DNA of 64,000 nucleotides from Circinella minor (GCA_016758965.1 JAEPRB010000109.1:1-64000), one strand, 5' to 3'. Counted from the first letter of the stretch, positions 1-15,158 are shown. Made by a program: numbers and translations. Notes: generated by a model not told the origin, from the sequence alone.

Positions 1-2710
<2,710 letters not shown>

Positions 2711-2973
2711 ATGCGTCGGACTCTCCTTGTTGTTCCGTTACGATATCGTCATCGTCAACTCCTTCTTTTTCAACAAACTAAGAATTTATTATCAAAATGT
2801 AAAACTTCAACTATAACAACTACAAAATTATTACAACAACAACAACAACAACACTCATTTTCTCGTGTTAGTCAACAACAATTACGTTATTTACATTCTG
2901 AAAGACTTTCATTTAAAAAACCGGTAAACAACTATAAAGAATTCTTTTTTTTATTACTTCCCGAACGAAAAAA

Positions 2974-3007
<34 letters not shown>

Positions 3008-3819
3008 CCCTTTCACAATCAAACGCACACATACCCCAGTCCTTTTTTATTATTAACATTTTATTCGAATCATCATTTACCATGATACTTAAAAATAATA
3101 TGATTTATTTCCTGACAACTTTAGTTATCTACAGAAAAAATGGTATCTGATATAGATACTCCACAGGTATATATAATAACTATACTGATTTTTCTTTATC
3201 TAATATCTAATATTATTATTCGTTTTGATAAAAAAAAAAAAGGCACATGTTTTACATAGAAAAGTACTTGGTGCACGAATGTTTATACTCAATCGACCCG
3301 AAAAATTAAATGCATTAACTTTAACTATGGTTCGAAACATGGCTCCACAATTAAAGGTAAAATAAATGAGGGGAAGAAAGGGGGGTGACTGATTATATAG
3401 ATGATCTCATCATCATCATCATCATATCTAATATATATATATATCCTTTTTTTTAAAAACTTGCATTTATATAATATAGGCATGGGATGTTTCTAAATTA
3501 GCAAAATTTATTCTTGTTAAAGGTGTTGGTGATGGAAGATTCTGTGCTGGAGATGATATATTAGGTAAATATATATATAAAAGGAACAACCAGGGTTCTA
3601 CTTTTTTTTATTCTTTAGGGAGGAGGAGGATGTTATTCAATAACATATATTCTAAATTTCAAACTCTCAAGATATTTTACTTCGAGTAAGAGCAAAGGAT
3701 CCAGATTCATTACATTTTTTTCAAGAAAAGTTTCGATTAGTTCAAATGATATCAACTTTACAAACTCCTTATATCACTTTTTTGGATGGATATGCTTGTA
3801 AGTAAATTATTATGATTAA

Positions 3820-3850
<31 letters not shown>

Positions 3851-5078
3851 TCATATATTTAAAATATTTATATTTATATAGTAGGTGGAGCATTAGGATT
3901 ATTTGCTCATGGACCATTTCGTATAGCCACTGAAAGAACAATTTTTGCAACACCTGAAGCAAATATTGGATTCTGTCCAAATTCAGGAGCAAGTTTTTTT
4001 CTTGCAAAATTAGATGGAGAAATTGGCACTTATTTAGCATTAACAGGGAGTCGAATAGAAGGAATCGATACATTGTAAAGTATATTGATATTAATAAAGA
4101 AAGAAAGAAAGAAAGAAAAAAAAGGAAATATTTATTAACTTGATAATTTTTTTTTTTTTTTTTTAGTTATACTGGTATTGCAACACATTATATTCCATCT
4201 GTTCGATTACCAGCTTTAGAAGATAGACTTATTGATCTTGAAACATCTGATCACGAAGTCATTCATCGAGTACTTGAAGAATTTGTCGAACCTGTACCCA
4301 CTGATAAAATAGGGATGCAACAATCTATGCGTAAAACGATCGACAGGTATATATATAAAAAAAAAAAACTATTCAATACAAAAATAATGAATTACTCAAT
4401 AATTTAATTTTTTATAGATGTTTTCGATACGATTCAATAGATGAAATAATGGCAGCATTGGATCGTGAAAAATCAACTACATGGATTCGAGAAACACGAC
4501 AAAAACTATTATCTGCATCACCTACAGCACTTAAAGTAACATTAAAAGCATTACGAAAAGCACGATCCATGACCTTATGTGAAAGTTTAAAAATGGAATT
4601 TGATCTTGTTCAAAAATTCATGGTAACCAGTGATTTTGATCAAGGCATTCATGCACAATTTTTAAATAAACCACGACAAAGACCACAATGGAACCCAAGT
4701 CATATTTCGGATATTGAAGTGGATCAACTTTATTTTAGTCGAGGATCACCTAATGAGCTTACGTTTTTATCTAATTTGGATATGCGCCAATACCCTTATG
4801 CTCGATTTGGTTTGCCTTCAGAAAATGATGTACGATTAGCATTGACAACAGGAAATGAAAAAGATCGATTAACAACAAAACAACAAGTCATAGATTGGTT
4901 TGTTAAAGGAAGTCGTGGAAAGCATGGTGTTAAAGAAAAAATTCAAGATATTTTAGATCGGAAAACAATTGTAGAAACAAAACCAAAAATAACAAATGGA
5001 GAAGAAGAGGAAGATAAACAAGTATCTACTACTACTCCTGGTTCTGCAAATTTAATTTGGCATGATGAAGTTCATTAA
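2711..5078 (+). CDS. EHD3: Mitochondrial 3-hydroxyisobutyryl-CoA hydrolase-like protein (HIBCH/Ehd3, mS47 type)
   Basis: Eight exons: 2711-2923, 3125-3166, 3243-3356, 3480-3564, 3672-3797, 3882-4074, 4167-4346 and 4418-5078, giving 537 residues. The first 70 residues are Arg/Gln/Ser-rich without acidic residues, as in a mitochondrial presequence. The crotonase core follows: NRPEKLNALT, FCAGDDI (144-150), DGYALGGALGLFAHG (about 190-204), FRIATE and PEANIGFCPN (218-227). In the family, HIBCH hydrolyses 3-hydroxyisobutyryl-CoA in valine breakdown; the fungal relative Ehd3 is also known as mitoribosomal protein mS47. The usual catalytic Glu is present (E219), but the usual Asp eight residues later is Asn (N227, codon 3980-3982). 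The C-terminal extension past residue 450 also fits an mS47-like protein better than a plain hydrolase. The family call is firm; enzyme versus ribosomal role is inference. Confidence 0.9.
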
Positions 5079-5910
5079 AGAAAAAAAAAACATTCATACA
5101 TTACAAACATATATACACAACAATAATAATAACATTAACATAACTTACCATTTGTACATATAATAATAATACTAATAACATTATTGATAAAGGATATTTA
5201 TAATATATATAAACAAATCAATATAACAATATTCTGGACAGAAGTTATATCTCTCTCTTTTCAACACACCCTGCTCTTCTTTCTATTTTTCATTATCTTC
5301 TATCTTTGTTGTTTCCAATACCTATATATATTTCATTATTAATCTAAAGATAGTATGTTTTATAAAAATTCCATTATTTCATATTATTATCTGTCAATAC
5401 CTGACTAATATCATTTTATGTCCATATCACACATAACAACTCTAAATGATTTTATTTTTTAAAAGACGATTTCAATGCTATGAAAGATTCAAATACTGAA
5501 TGATGATCAAGTTAAATAATGGTGTTTAGGTATGCTATCACAAATGTTTATGAAGAAATCTTTTGTTAAAAGAATAAATTCATGCAAAAAAACCAAATTC
5601 CCACTACTCTAATATTATTACGTAGCAATATAACTTATGTATGATGTTTTTGTTAGAAAGACATTTTTAATAATATTAATAATAATATATAAACATAATG
5701 GTACATGTAAAAAAAAAAAAAAAAAAAAGTGGGACGATAAAGAAGACTTTTTTTTTTACTACTGTATATTTGCTCAAGGGAATGATGATAAAATGAAAAG
5801 ACCACCAAGTACTAATTTATTAATCATTATATACTGTAGGTATAACAAAACAATATATAATATAAGAAAACATTATTTTATACGTAGCTAAATGAATGTG
5901 GATGGAACGT
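5079..5910. other. Convergent intergenic region between crotonase and P450 genes
   Basis: About 830 bases between two gene ends facing each other, so it should hold both 3' untranslated regions and polyadenylation signals. It is AT-rich, with AATAAT repeats near 5120-5190 and a poly(A) run near 5711. I see no further gene. Confidence 0.5.
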
Positions 5911-8392
5911 TTATTTTTGACGATATTCAACAGTAACATTCATACCTTCCTTCATGGGACATGTTAAAGATGTTTCATACATTATATTTTGACCAGGTAC
6001 AAGTTTGAATTTATAGCGTTTTAGCAACAAGGTCATAGCAATCAAAGCTTCTAATGTTGCTAAGTTTTGTCCAGGACCTATATATCGTTGTTAAGTGTTT
6101 ATTCATGTCAGTAATGTTATTATTTAATTCAACGCTATTATTATGAGTGTAATTATTTTTATTAGAAGAAAAAGAAGAAAACAAACTGTTACTTACAAAT
6201 ACGTGGACCGGCATGGAAAGCAGGCCATCGACCTGCTGGCTCACGTTTCAAACTACCATCTTTTGAAATCCAACGTTCAGGTATGAAATCTTTTGCATCT
6301 GCTCCCCAAATCTTGGTAGACCGACCCATTGCATAAGGAACCCATTGAACAAGTTCACCTTTCTTGACATGTGTTCCATCAGGTAAAATATCATCAGTCA
6401 AAGCAATTTTGCCATTCGATGGAACTGAAGGATAAAGACGAAGTGTCTAATTATATTTCAATTATATAAATTAGTTGACAAATTTTAAGAGCAAATTCTT
6501 CAATACGTATTATTATTTTACCTCATAAAATCTATATTGTTTATTATTTTAAAATTAATTCATTAGATACCGTACGTACGTAGTTATATATAATCATTTA
6601 TTTTATGACAGAGAGAAAGAAACATAAGAGGACTTACACAGCATGTGCGTAGGTTAACTTTTTAATAAGATCATAATATTCAGGAGCATTCAATTCTTTA
6701 TGATCATTAGGGAAATATTGATTAATTTCATCCAAAAGTTTTTCTTCGACGCGAGGATGATTCATAAGCAAATAAAATGCCCAACTAAGAGCTTGAGCTG
6801 TAGTATCTCGTCCAGCAATAATAAAATTTAATATAGTATCACGCAGCTCTTTATCATTAAGTAATTCATCATGTTCATTCTTGGCATTCATAAATCGAGA
6901 TAATAAATCTTTGTATTCACCACCTTGTGTGATTTGTTCACGTCGTTCACGAATTAGTGTATATGCAAAGTCATCAATCACTTTGATATGATCCTTAATA
7001 CGCATGGTACCTGGATGAGTAATTGGTTTGAGTGAATCATACAAGTCTGTAAATGGATCGATAAACCGATCTGAACAATTGCGTTGACAAATATCAAATG
7101 ACTGAGCAAATGGTACTTTTTCTTTGCATAATAATGAATTGATTTGTTTTCCAAAACCGATGCTGTCAAAAAAAAAAAAAAAAAAAAAAAAAAAGATTAA
7201 ACTTTATTGTTTCACATAGTTTATAAGATCACATTAGTAATAAAACTACTTACTCAACAAACGAATCAAGTGTATATTTATAAATCACATCATGAAAATC
7301 AATAGGTTTTCCGTTCAATGCTTTCTTGTCAAAAATATTTTTAGTCATAACAGCAAATTCTTTAATAAAAATTCTATAATATTGAAAATGCAAAATACGT
7401 AAAATTAGTTACAGTCTACGTATTATAATATTACATGATTTTTTTTTTTTTTTTGGTACCTAAATAGTAAGCTATAAAAAGTAGTCTACTTACTGAGAAA
7501 AATGATCTCGGAAATTGACAACATTGAAGATAAGACTTGCTGATTTTCGTTGCCATCTATTAAGAGTATATGTATTAGCAATGTACTCATCTAATGTTAT
7601 AAATAAGGAGTGAGCATTTTTATACATATATTACCTCCATTTTTCTCCATCAGCTGAGAAGATACCGTGACCAAACAAGTCTTCTAACATTTCACTAAAG
7701 TAATATGATCGCTTTACTATCAGTTTCCCACGATACGTAAATACAAAACATTTCATTTAACTTACTATGATTCACGGCCCTTAATATAATTAGAGAAGTT
7801 GGCTATTATACGTATAATAAACACACATCAGTACGAGACTATCTTTCTTTTTATTATAGATACTACTAATATTATACGTAATGATTGCTTTTTTTTACTT
7901 CTTTCATCTTACTTTTCAAAATATATTCAACATTGTCTGGATCATTGGTTATTACCATGGCTGGAAGACCAAGTATTGTCATTCCACTAGTTATTATCAA
8001 TTATGTAAATAAAATAATAAAAAAAAAATTATATTTATATACATTTAAATTTGACAGTTTTGTTTAAAAATATTATTATATACTACTTACAAGGTCATCG
8101 TATCATATTTTTCCATCAAGTAAAGAGTACCATCGTGAATTGTATCCTTGAATTTAATTTGTTCAAATAAACTTCCAAACAATGGAATACCACCATGAAA
8201 CGGAGCACCTTTTGGCTTTTCACTAAATAGAGCACGATCATGATATTTAAGTGTCAAGAGTCCTAAAGTAGTTGCACAAACGATAGTAACTGCACTTCCA
8301 ATCGAAATGGATTCTGGCAACTTATAATTTGTTGGTAAATAAGCTTTGTTGTCTGATAAAACAGAAGTAATTTGTTGTAGAATAGATGTCAT
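5911..8392 (-). CDS. Cytochrome P450 monooxygenase (CYP52/63/86-like)
   Basis: Ten exons on the minus strand: 8392-8091, 7986-7913, 7802-7766, 7694-7635, 7556-7494, 7373-7254, 7162-6638, 6531-6522, 6446-6197 and 6077-5911, giving 535 residues. Family hallmarks are all present: I-helix AGRDTT (335-340), ExxR as ETLR (397-400), PERW, and the haem loop FHAGPRICPG with its Cys at 481, whose codon is split by the last intron. The motif FGHGIFSADGEKWRWQRK resembles fungal CYP52/CYP63 and plant CYP86 fatty-acid hydroxylases, so terminal hydroxylation of long-chain lipids is a reasonable guess but not proven. A hydrophobic stretch near residues 30-50 fits an ER membrane anchor. I chose Met 8392, which lies just inside a TG repeat; a Met at 8431 is in frame but would translate the repeat as His-Thr. 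Exon 8 is only 10 bases. Confidence 0.93.
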
Positions 8393-8417
8393 CTGTGTGT
8401 GTGTGTGTGTGTGTGTA
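8393..8417. repeat. TG/CA microsatellite at the P450 start
   Basis: An uninterrupted TG repeat follows directly upstream (gene sense: CA repeat) of the P450 start codon. It sits in the presumed 5' leader. Because it is in frame with an upstream ATG at 8431, length changes could alter an N-terminal extension. Confidence 0.85.
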
Positions 8418-10270
8418 AAAGTTTGATCCAAAAAAAAAAAAAAAAACTTTTAATAGTGTGAAGCCCCCCCAGTATATATATAAAATTGACCGGTCAAAGG
8501 CGCCGAATTTCGAGACTTGTTACACACCGTTTAATTTCAAAAGCTCGGATAAACATACAGCGCCTATATCTATTCTTCCAAATTTCCCTACATTTAGATG
8601 AAGAACTTGTAGAATACTTTATTTCTCTATCTTCTAGTTATATTTTTTATTTATCTATTTTATGAGATAAAATATTTTGTAAAGATAATAAGGGAATTTG
8701 AATATATATAGTAAAAAAAAAAAGTCTGGATCCCCCCCCTCTCCCTCCTTGAGTATATTTCTTAATCCCGTTTCTTCATGTTTGAGCGTAACTAAGAAAT
8801 TGAAGAAGAGTATCTCGTTTCGATATTCTTGAAAAAGTAAAGAATCTTAGTTCTATATGTTTTCCTCCCCCTTTTTTTTTTTTTTATGTATCTGTTTGCA
8901 CACCGGGTCTTGAACTAAAAATTCATCAGACCCCCCCTTTTCCCAGGTTCGGGTAAAGGCGCCTTCCATTATATATCTCATGTATTATGAACAACAGCGA
9001 ATTAATCAAATAAGTGGGATATAGTGTTATGCAATTCTTGACTGACTTGTAAATTTCTTGTCGGGAAAGCAATGATTACATATTCATTTAAAGGCATTTT
9101 TTATCCTATATAATATTTCTCCTTTTGATCCATCGAAACCCTATTGAATATATTCAAAAAATTTCACATGGTAAAAGAATAAATATTATTTTCATGCATT
9201 ATTTTCATGGTAACACAATACCGACACAACCTAATTTTTTTTTTCACTTTTACTATGGATATGAGAAAAAGAAATGCTTTAAAAAAAAATAATGATCGTG
9301 ATGTCAAGCACAAGGATATCAGCAAAAGTTAAAAAAAAAACATTTGGGTATCCCTCCATCAAACACATACATATTCTTAGTGGCGATATAACACCATAAC
9401 TAGAATTTCTAACGTATAATCAAGCGAACAATGCCAATTGCGACAATGAATTTCAAGGGAATGACCCAAACAGTTATTATAACACTTAATGGTTTTATCA
9501 AGAAATAAATGGTTTTTGTTCAATAGTTGATTGGTAGTGTTAGATTTAATGTATGGATTATTGGGAGTGAATTGGACAATGGAACAACGAATAAAATAGA
9601 TTTCTGCTCGGTCAAAACTTTAACTCCCAGGATAATTACATTCCCTGGGCCACAATATTATCCCAAGATGATTTGTGATATTTACAAAAGAGCTTAATCA
9701 GTATGTATGTATTCAGTAACGAATATATATATTTTTTTTAAAAAAAAACAACAGATGAAAATCTAACCTGCTGTTGCGTTGACTTTATTTGCTTAGGAAA
9801 TTGATCAATGAATAATGATTTGGTATTAGAAAAAAAAAATCTATGTAATCAAATGACTAACAAAAAAGTTTACATGTTTTTAGTAGCGAGATTATAACCT
9901 CAATCTAACTTTTTTTTTTTCCTCTTTATAATAATTTATATTGTCTGCTGATAAATGATCTTTGTTTTATATATTAAACAAATTGAATTTTTTGAGTTTA
10001 CTGTAACGTAAAAAAAAAAAAAAATGGCACTTATAAAAACATATCTACATTAATATTGATGAATATTCTGACTTATCATTTTATTATTTCAAAAATCTCA
10101 AACTGTTTAGTTATTTTTGAATACAAAATTTTCGATAAACTTAACAATAAATCGGAGTAAAAAAACATTTGTCACATCGATGGAGAACCATTTTCCTATA
10201 TACAGAACTGAAATTGTTACTGATAAGTTTTTTTTTTTTTTTTTTTTTAATTCGTTATGCACTTGATGAA
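8418..10270. other. Intergenic region between divergent P450 and DPH4 genes
   Basis: About 1.85 kb between two divergently transcribed genes, so it should hold both promoters. The sequence AAAGGCGCC occurs twice (near 8497 and 8955) as islands of higher GC. A flush T8A9 tract lies at 9732-9748 and a long T tract ends just before the DPH4 start. A stop-free stretch at 9527-9697 has no start codon and no recognisable domain. Nothing else is supported. Confidence 0.5.
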
Positions 10271-10870
10271 ATGGAAACTCATTATGAAGTTTTGAATGTC
10301 TCGGAAACTGCAACGACAGAACACATTAAATCTCGTTTTCAACAACTTATTTTAAGGGTAATGTATAAATATATATATACATTTGAATGAATATCAATCA
10401 GTTTAAACTGATCTGTCAAATGTCAATAAAATAAAATAAATTTAGCATCATCCCGATCGACAAGGCACAATACAACAAGATAATGATCAAGCACAGCGTA
10501 TTCTTCAAGCTTGGGAAATCTTAAGAAATCCGACAACTCGTAAAGCATATGACGAAGAACTTGCAGGTTAGTAAATGGTAAATTATAACTGTTATTACAA
10601 TTTTTTTTAAGGGGATGAAATAAAAATCTAACCCTTTATTTTTCTTCAAATTTAGCTCGTCATCAACATCGAGCTGCTGTGATTAACAGTGAGATTGATC
10701 TCGATGATATGGAATATAATGAAAAAGCATTGACATTTTCATTAATATGTCGATGTTCTGGTATATACGCTATTACTGAAAATGATTTAGAACAAGGCAT
10801 TGATGTTGTTTGTTGTGATAATTGTTCTTTACGAATACGTGTATTATACGATGTTGTTGAAGAAGAATAA
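10271..10870 (+). CDS. DPH4: Diphthamide biosynthesis protein 4 (DnaJ plus CSL zinc finger)
   Basis: Three exons: 10271-10357, 10446-10566 and 10656-10870, giving 140 residues, typical for Dph4/Jjj3/DNAJC24. The N-terminal J domain has HHPDRQG with the HPD motif at 31-33. The C-terminal CSL zinc finger shows C101-x-C103 and C123-x2-C126 followed by S-L, the four expected zinc ligands. In the known pathway Dph4 supplies electrons and iron-handling to the first steps of diphthamide formation on elongation factor 2, together with Dph1-Dph3, in the cytosol. I started at the ATG directly before ETHYEVLNV because that is where J-domain similarity begins; an upstream Met at 10169 would add a poly(T)-encoded Phe run and is unlikely. 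Confidence 0.93.
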
Positions 10871-10885
10871 GAGACTAAATATTTA

Positions 10886-10919
<34 letters not shown>

Positions 10920-11610
10920 CCCTATTACTTATAATTCAAATTCGGTAATCTTTTTCTTTTTTCTTCTCATCATCTCCAAACGATTATTATTAAGGTTGAC
11001 TTTTCACGTTTTCACTTTCTCTCTCTTATATCTATATATTTTCGAGATAGTCTACAAATGTATTATTGTCACTTGAAACCCCCCCTTTTTTTTTTGTATC
11101 AATTATTCTTTATATTTATTTACGCTTTAGATTAGTTAGAAGAAATTGTTTGTTAAATACATAACATTAATTTTTCATAATATAATAACACAAGATCATT
11201 TTATTTTATTAATACCCTCAAATAAGAAATTATTTGCAAAGCATCAATTTATAGTGTATATTTGTTACGTATAGAATATGATAAACATAGCGATAGAGTA
11301 CACATTCAATGCACGTTTTCACATAATTAAACCAGAATGAAAAAAAAAAAGTCAAAGATATAATATCTAAAGCAGGTGCTTTTTTTTTTATGTCGAACTT
11401 CCTCAAAACTACATTACTACATTCTTTAAAACTATAGTCACGAGTTTTATTTTTTGTTTTATAGGTACATTATAGAGCGCAATACATATCTCTTATCTTC
11501 TGCATACGTTACATTCCCTTCAATTCTTAATCCCTTTGCATATTATATATACCTAATTAAGAAAGTGAGTTTCAATTTATAAAGGAGCAAAATGATTTTG
11601 AATACATATA
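10871..11610. other. Intergenic DNA between DPH4 and the transposon structure
   Basis: About 740 AT-rich bases. An ATT trinucleotide repeat at about 10886-10915 lies directly after the DPH4 stop, probably within its 3' untranslated region. I see no gene. Confidence 0.5.
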
Positions 11611-13004
11611 TATACATGGTTTCCAGCAAGTGATGTCGCAGCCAGTAGAAACCAATGTCGTACACCAATAAAATAAATGTCGCTTGGCAACAAAATTAAT
11701 GTCACATATTCCAAAATTAAAGTCGTTTGTTTAGAAATCAAATGGCGTATTTTTTTATATAGCCGTCGCCTGTTTTTAGAAGCAAGATTACGAGTGCTGA
11801 ACTAAGCTTTCTAAGAAAGACCGTTTTGAACATTATTTTTGTCAAGGTTTGATGATTCGTCTATAAATAAATAAATAAATAAATAAATAAAATACCTGCC
11901 TTTTATACTTACCTTTTATAATTACATTGAGTTAGTTGTTATGTGTCGTCGTTATAAGCTTTACAAGCTCTCTTTTCTACGACACTTATCTAAACATCTA
12001 TGTGAATGAGAAACAAATCCAATAAAGTCTGTTGGTTTTATATTATTGCACGCTTCACGTATTCTTGTTGATAAGGTATCCCGTTGTAAGAATCGCTCAC
12101 ATTTCATCTTACTCTTTGCAACGGACCAAAATGGTTCTATTGGACTGAGCTCTGGGGAATATGAAGGAAGATATGCACACTGGTATCCGCGATACGTATT
12201 CAATATATTTTGCAATATCATGAGAAGCGTGTATTGGGACGTTGTCCATAATCAAATAGTACCCTTTCATGTGTGGGCATTTACGTATCCATTTCATCTA
12301 ACGTTTCCTTTAAAAAGCTGATTTAGTGACCTGTAACAGTTCCAGTGCTCAAAATTACAGATTCTTGACCAGCCTTTCTCTTCTTACTAGGACTAGGTAT
12401 TCTCACACTAACTTTGATTAATCCTGAAGCAGAGATGGCTTCCAATACCGTGGCGGTTTTTGCTCTTGTAGTTGGTGCAGTTACTGTAGCAGGATGGAGC
12501 ACTTATTTGTGACCAAGCTCTTGTACGTTTCATATTTATATGGAATGGTGATTCATCAAGAAATACACAGTTTGTTAAGAAGTCCATATCTTTCTCATCC
12601 CATTCATGACGTTCATTGATTTTATCAGCACTATTTCTTTCAACAGAGTAAAAATCTGCTTTTTTCAATGATAAGTTGTATTCTGTCCTCATAAAATTAT
12701 GCACTGTGCTACGGGAGACTTTTAAATCACTATACCTAAACTCATTCATCAAGTGCTCAGTTAAATTTCCAATTGCAGCAGAGAGATTGGAATCAATATA
12801 CTTAATAACGGTCATTTTGTGCTCCTCATTAAGAATACGTTTACGGCCCTGTTTCTTACTATCAAAGATGGAATCCGGATCCTCTTCATACTGCTTTACC
12901 CATCTCTGTGCAGCGCATACATGAATACCTAACTGTTTTGCAGCTGAAGCACACAAACACTTATCAATTTTCAGTTTGAAAAATCTAGCCTTCTCTTGGT
13001 GGGT
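11611..13004 (-). repeat. Left arm of 1.39-kb inverted repeat
   Basis: This arm is the reverse complement of 15736-17126. The coding part is identical as far as I compared by eye. The differences I found lie in the outer 280 bases: two G/A changes near the tip, one extra A on the right, one A/G change, and seven versus six ATAA units. Homology stops abruptly at GGTGGGT (13004). Confidence 0.93.
11633..11768. repeat. Subterminal array of ATGTCG-like motifs at 21-22-base spacing (left)
   Basis: Hexamers matching ATGTCG exactly or nearly start at 11633, 11655, 11677, 11699, 11720, 11742 and 11763. The spacing is 22, 22, 22, 21, 22 and 21 bases. The first three are exact; the others are ATGTCA, AAGTCG, ATGGCG and CCGTCG. 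The spacers between motifs share little sequence beyond being A-rich. Two helical turns separate the motifs, so they would lie on one face of the DNA, as expected for phased binding sites of a transposase or host factor. Confidence 0.8.
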
Positions 13005-13245
13005 ATATCGAGTATATGCACGTTTTTTGATTATTTCTCTCATATGCGAGTTATCGCCCCTTTGCTCTTTTTCATATTCTAAATGTTCTACATCGACTTG
13101 TGCAGTACGAGTAGAATTTACATTTTACAAACACGCGATGTGTGATGTAAGCGATTCTAATACATAAAGGTTTTGATCGACAATGTAATTCATCGACTCA
13201 GGCTTGCCATTCTCATCAACAGCATTTCCCTGCCCATCTTCATAA
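11961..13245 (-). pseudogene. Tc1/mariner-like transposase, frameshifted (left copy)
   Basis: Read on the minus strand, an N-terminal helix-turn-helix region (SAAKQLGIHVCAAQRWVKQY, about 12920-12880) is followed by a DDE_3-type catalytic region. The three acidic positions are still visible, in FLDESPFHIN (about 12570), LIMDN (about 12250) and SPIEPFW (about 12140). They lie in different frames: a frameshift falls near 12505, a stop and further shift near 12290-12350, and another shift near 12200. The reading frame upstream of the Met at 13043 is also coding-like to about 13245, with one stop near 13133. No active enzyme can be made. The right-hand copy carries the same breaks. Confidence 0.88.
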
Positions 13246-13524
13246 AAAAAATTGTATCATGATGTATAGTTTCAATGATGTATAGTTTTGATTGTAACGT
13301 TGTTTGGACTTTTTAATTTTGGAACATGCTGACTAAATTTTGTCCTATCACTTTGAAAAAAAAAAGCATTTTATTATATCAGCATTTGTGCTGGGAAAAA
13401 AAAGGATTATCATCATTTGCACTGAAGAAAGGGTTGTATTGCCATTTATGTTTATACGATATAGTGACTTTGAATATGTCAATTGGACTGGTTACTATGG
13501 ATATAAGGGTACTTCTGTTATAAT

Positions 13525-15145
13525 ATGTCTGTATTTCAACAACAAAGAAGACTTCTTGCTTTAGAAGGTATTTTGAGAGACAAAACTGCCAAACTACATA
13601 CAATAGTTCAATACATGCACCATCTCCTTGTTCCAGAAGCAGCATTACGTTTGATTATGGACGATTTTCATGTTGACGAGTATAATGCCATTATTTATTA
13701 TGGAAGAAAGCAATGCTTACGGAGCTCATATGCATAATGATGTCTAGTTTATGATCACTGTCTTTTATTAATCGTACTGATTTCATTAGTCTTGTCAAAG
13801 TATTAACCCTGTAACAGTTCACTTTTTTCAGTGCCACTGAAGACTGGTAGGGCAAAATGTCAAGAGATACAAGAATATAAAGGACGAACGCATGGACGAA
13901 TGTAAGGTGATAGATTAATATATAAAACAGTATTGTGGGCACCCCCTCTATTATTATATAGTGACATGCTTCCATTATTAAACCATTTGTTTGTAGTACT
14001 GTGAAACAATCTCAAAAATGGGGTTGATAACCAACTTCTCCAGGCTGAGCTGAAATAAATACCAGAGGAAGAAAGTGCAGCATGTTCAACATGTCCTACA
14101 AAAGGAGAAGAGGTATAGTCTTTATTGTTATTTTACTTTACATAGTAACTATATAGGTTACTTTGTGTAAAACTGTTTACTTATCATTTGAGCGATAATT
14201 TACCAGGCTCATATGACAGTCGCTATTGACGGAAATCACCGGCTACATCGACTCAAAAGAAATGACCAAGATATGAAAAAGCGACATGCAACATTTTTTT
14301 TTTGAAGCAGACAAATATCAAGAATTATTTGGGGACGAAGTGGAAAGAAATATTGCAAATAACAACGATGCTAAAAAAAAACATGTCGATGCTGCAAACC
14401 TTAGTTTGCAAGCACTTAAAAAACATCGTGTTTATGGATCTGGTATTGTTGGATGTGTGTATAAGCATAAGATACCACTACAATTTACTAACATGTATGA
14501 ATCGAGAGAAAGAAGGCACATGGTTTCTTGATAATATTATATTCTATATTTAAAAGATAGTAAAGAATTTTACTATATATTTTCTTGTTCTTGTCCTAAT
14601 GTATTTGTTTTGATATGTAATTGTTTAAGATACAAGTATCCAGTTACATTGATTAAAGTCTTGGTTCAAAAATATGGTCCACGCGGTTAAACTGTCTATA
14701 TGATATTAGGTGCCGTTTCTCTGCTGCCGTTGATGTATGTAGTTTTTATGCTACGTATCTTGTATTATTTGGTTTAATAATAGATTATTATACATTAGTT
14801 GTTAGTATTATTAACTACTTGATACATATTTATAGAGATATTATTCCCAGCTAAAAGATCATGGTTCTAAAGTAGCCATTGGAGTTTTTCATGCATACGG
14901 TCATTCAATGGAGCGTCAAATATACAATAATCCACGATATATCGATAATTTTGGTTTGGTGGATGGCGAACGTAATATATTAAAAAACCATCAACTTACT
15001 AAAGTGTTCTTTTGGAATAAGAATATCATATAATACTGACGCTACGTAATAAATATCCTATTAAACCCGCAGATATGGAGAGGTTGTGGAGTACCATCGG
15101 AAATCTAGTTAGAATGACAAGACAAATGACAGCTGAACGACGACT
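13525..15145 (+). pseudogene. KDZ-type transposase remnant
   Basis: Fragments in changing frames resemble the KDZ (Kyakuja-Dileera-Zisupton) transposase family. CSTCP near 14090 is followed by a probable small intron, then VAIDGNHRLHRLKR (14222-14262). A Lys/His-rich stretch ending in GIVGCVYKHKIPLQFTNMYE (14445-14505) is followed, after a gap, by FHAYGHSMERQIYNNPRY (about 14888-14940) and GLVDGE. The last piece is MERLWSTIGNLVRMTRQM (about 15075-15130). The order (acidic DGN, CRHG-like, FHAYAH-like, GLxDGE, ERLWS) matches the family core, though several key words are altered. Frameshifts near 14300 and gaps show it is dead. The 70-residue frame at 13525-13737 is part of the same block but I do not recognise it. 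Confidence 0.65.
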
Positions 15146-15158
15146 ACAGAGGGTCCCC

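Noticed and set aside
3131..3134. Acceptor CTACAG for exon 2 of the crotonase gene
   Set aside because: It leads to an in-frame stop; the acceptor at 3123-3124 keeps phase and an open frame.
8941..8960. GGTTCGGG near 8945 as a possible tRNA B box
   Set aside because: No A box or cloverleaf stems around it; no tRNA supported.
9527..9697. 57-codon stop-free stretch with plausible composition between P450 and DPH4
   Set aside because: No start codon, no convincing splice sites and no family resemblance; could be chance or a very old relic.
12046..12924. Open frames of 62-91 codons on the opposite strand or other frames of the transposase arms
   Set aside because: They are shadows of the transposase and occur identically in both arms only because the DNA is duplicated.
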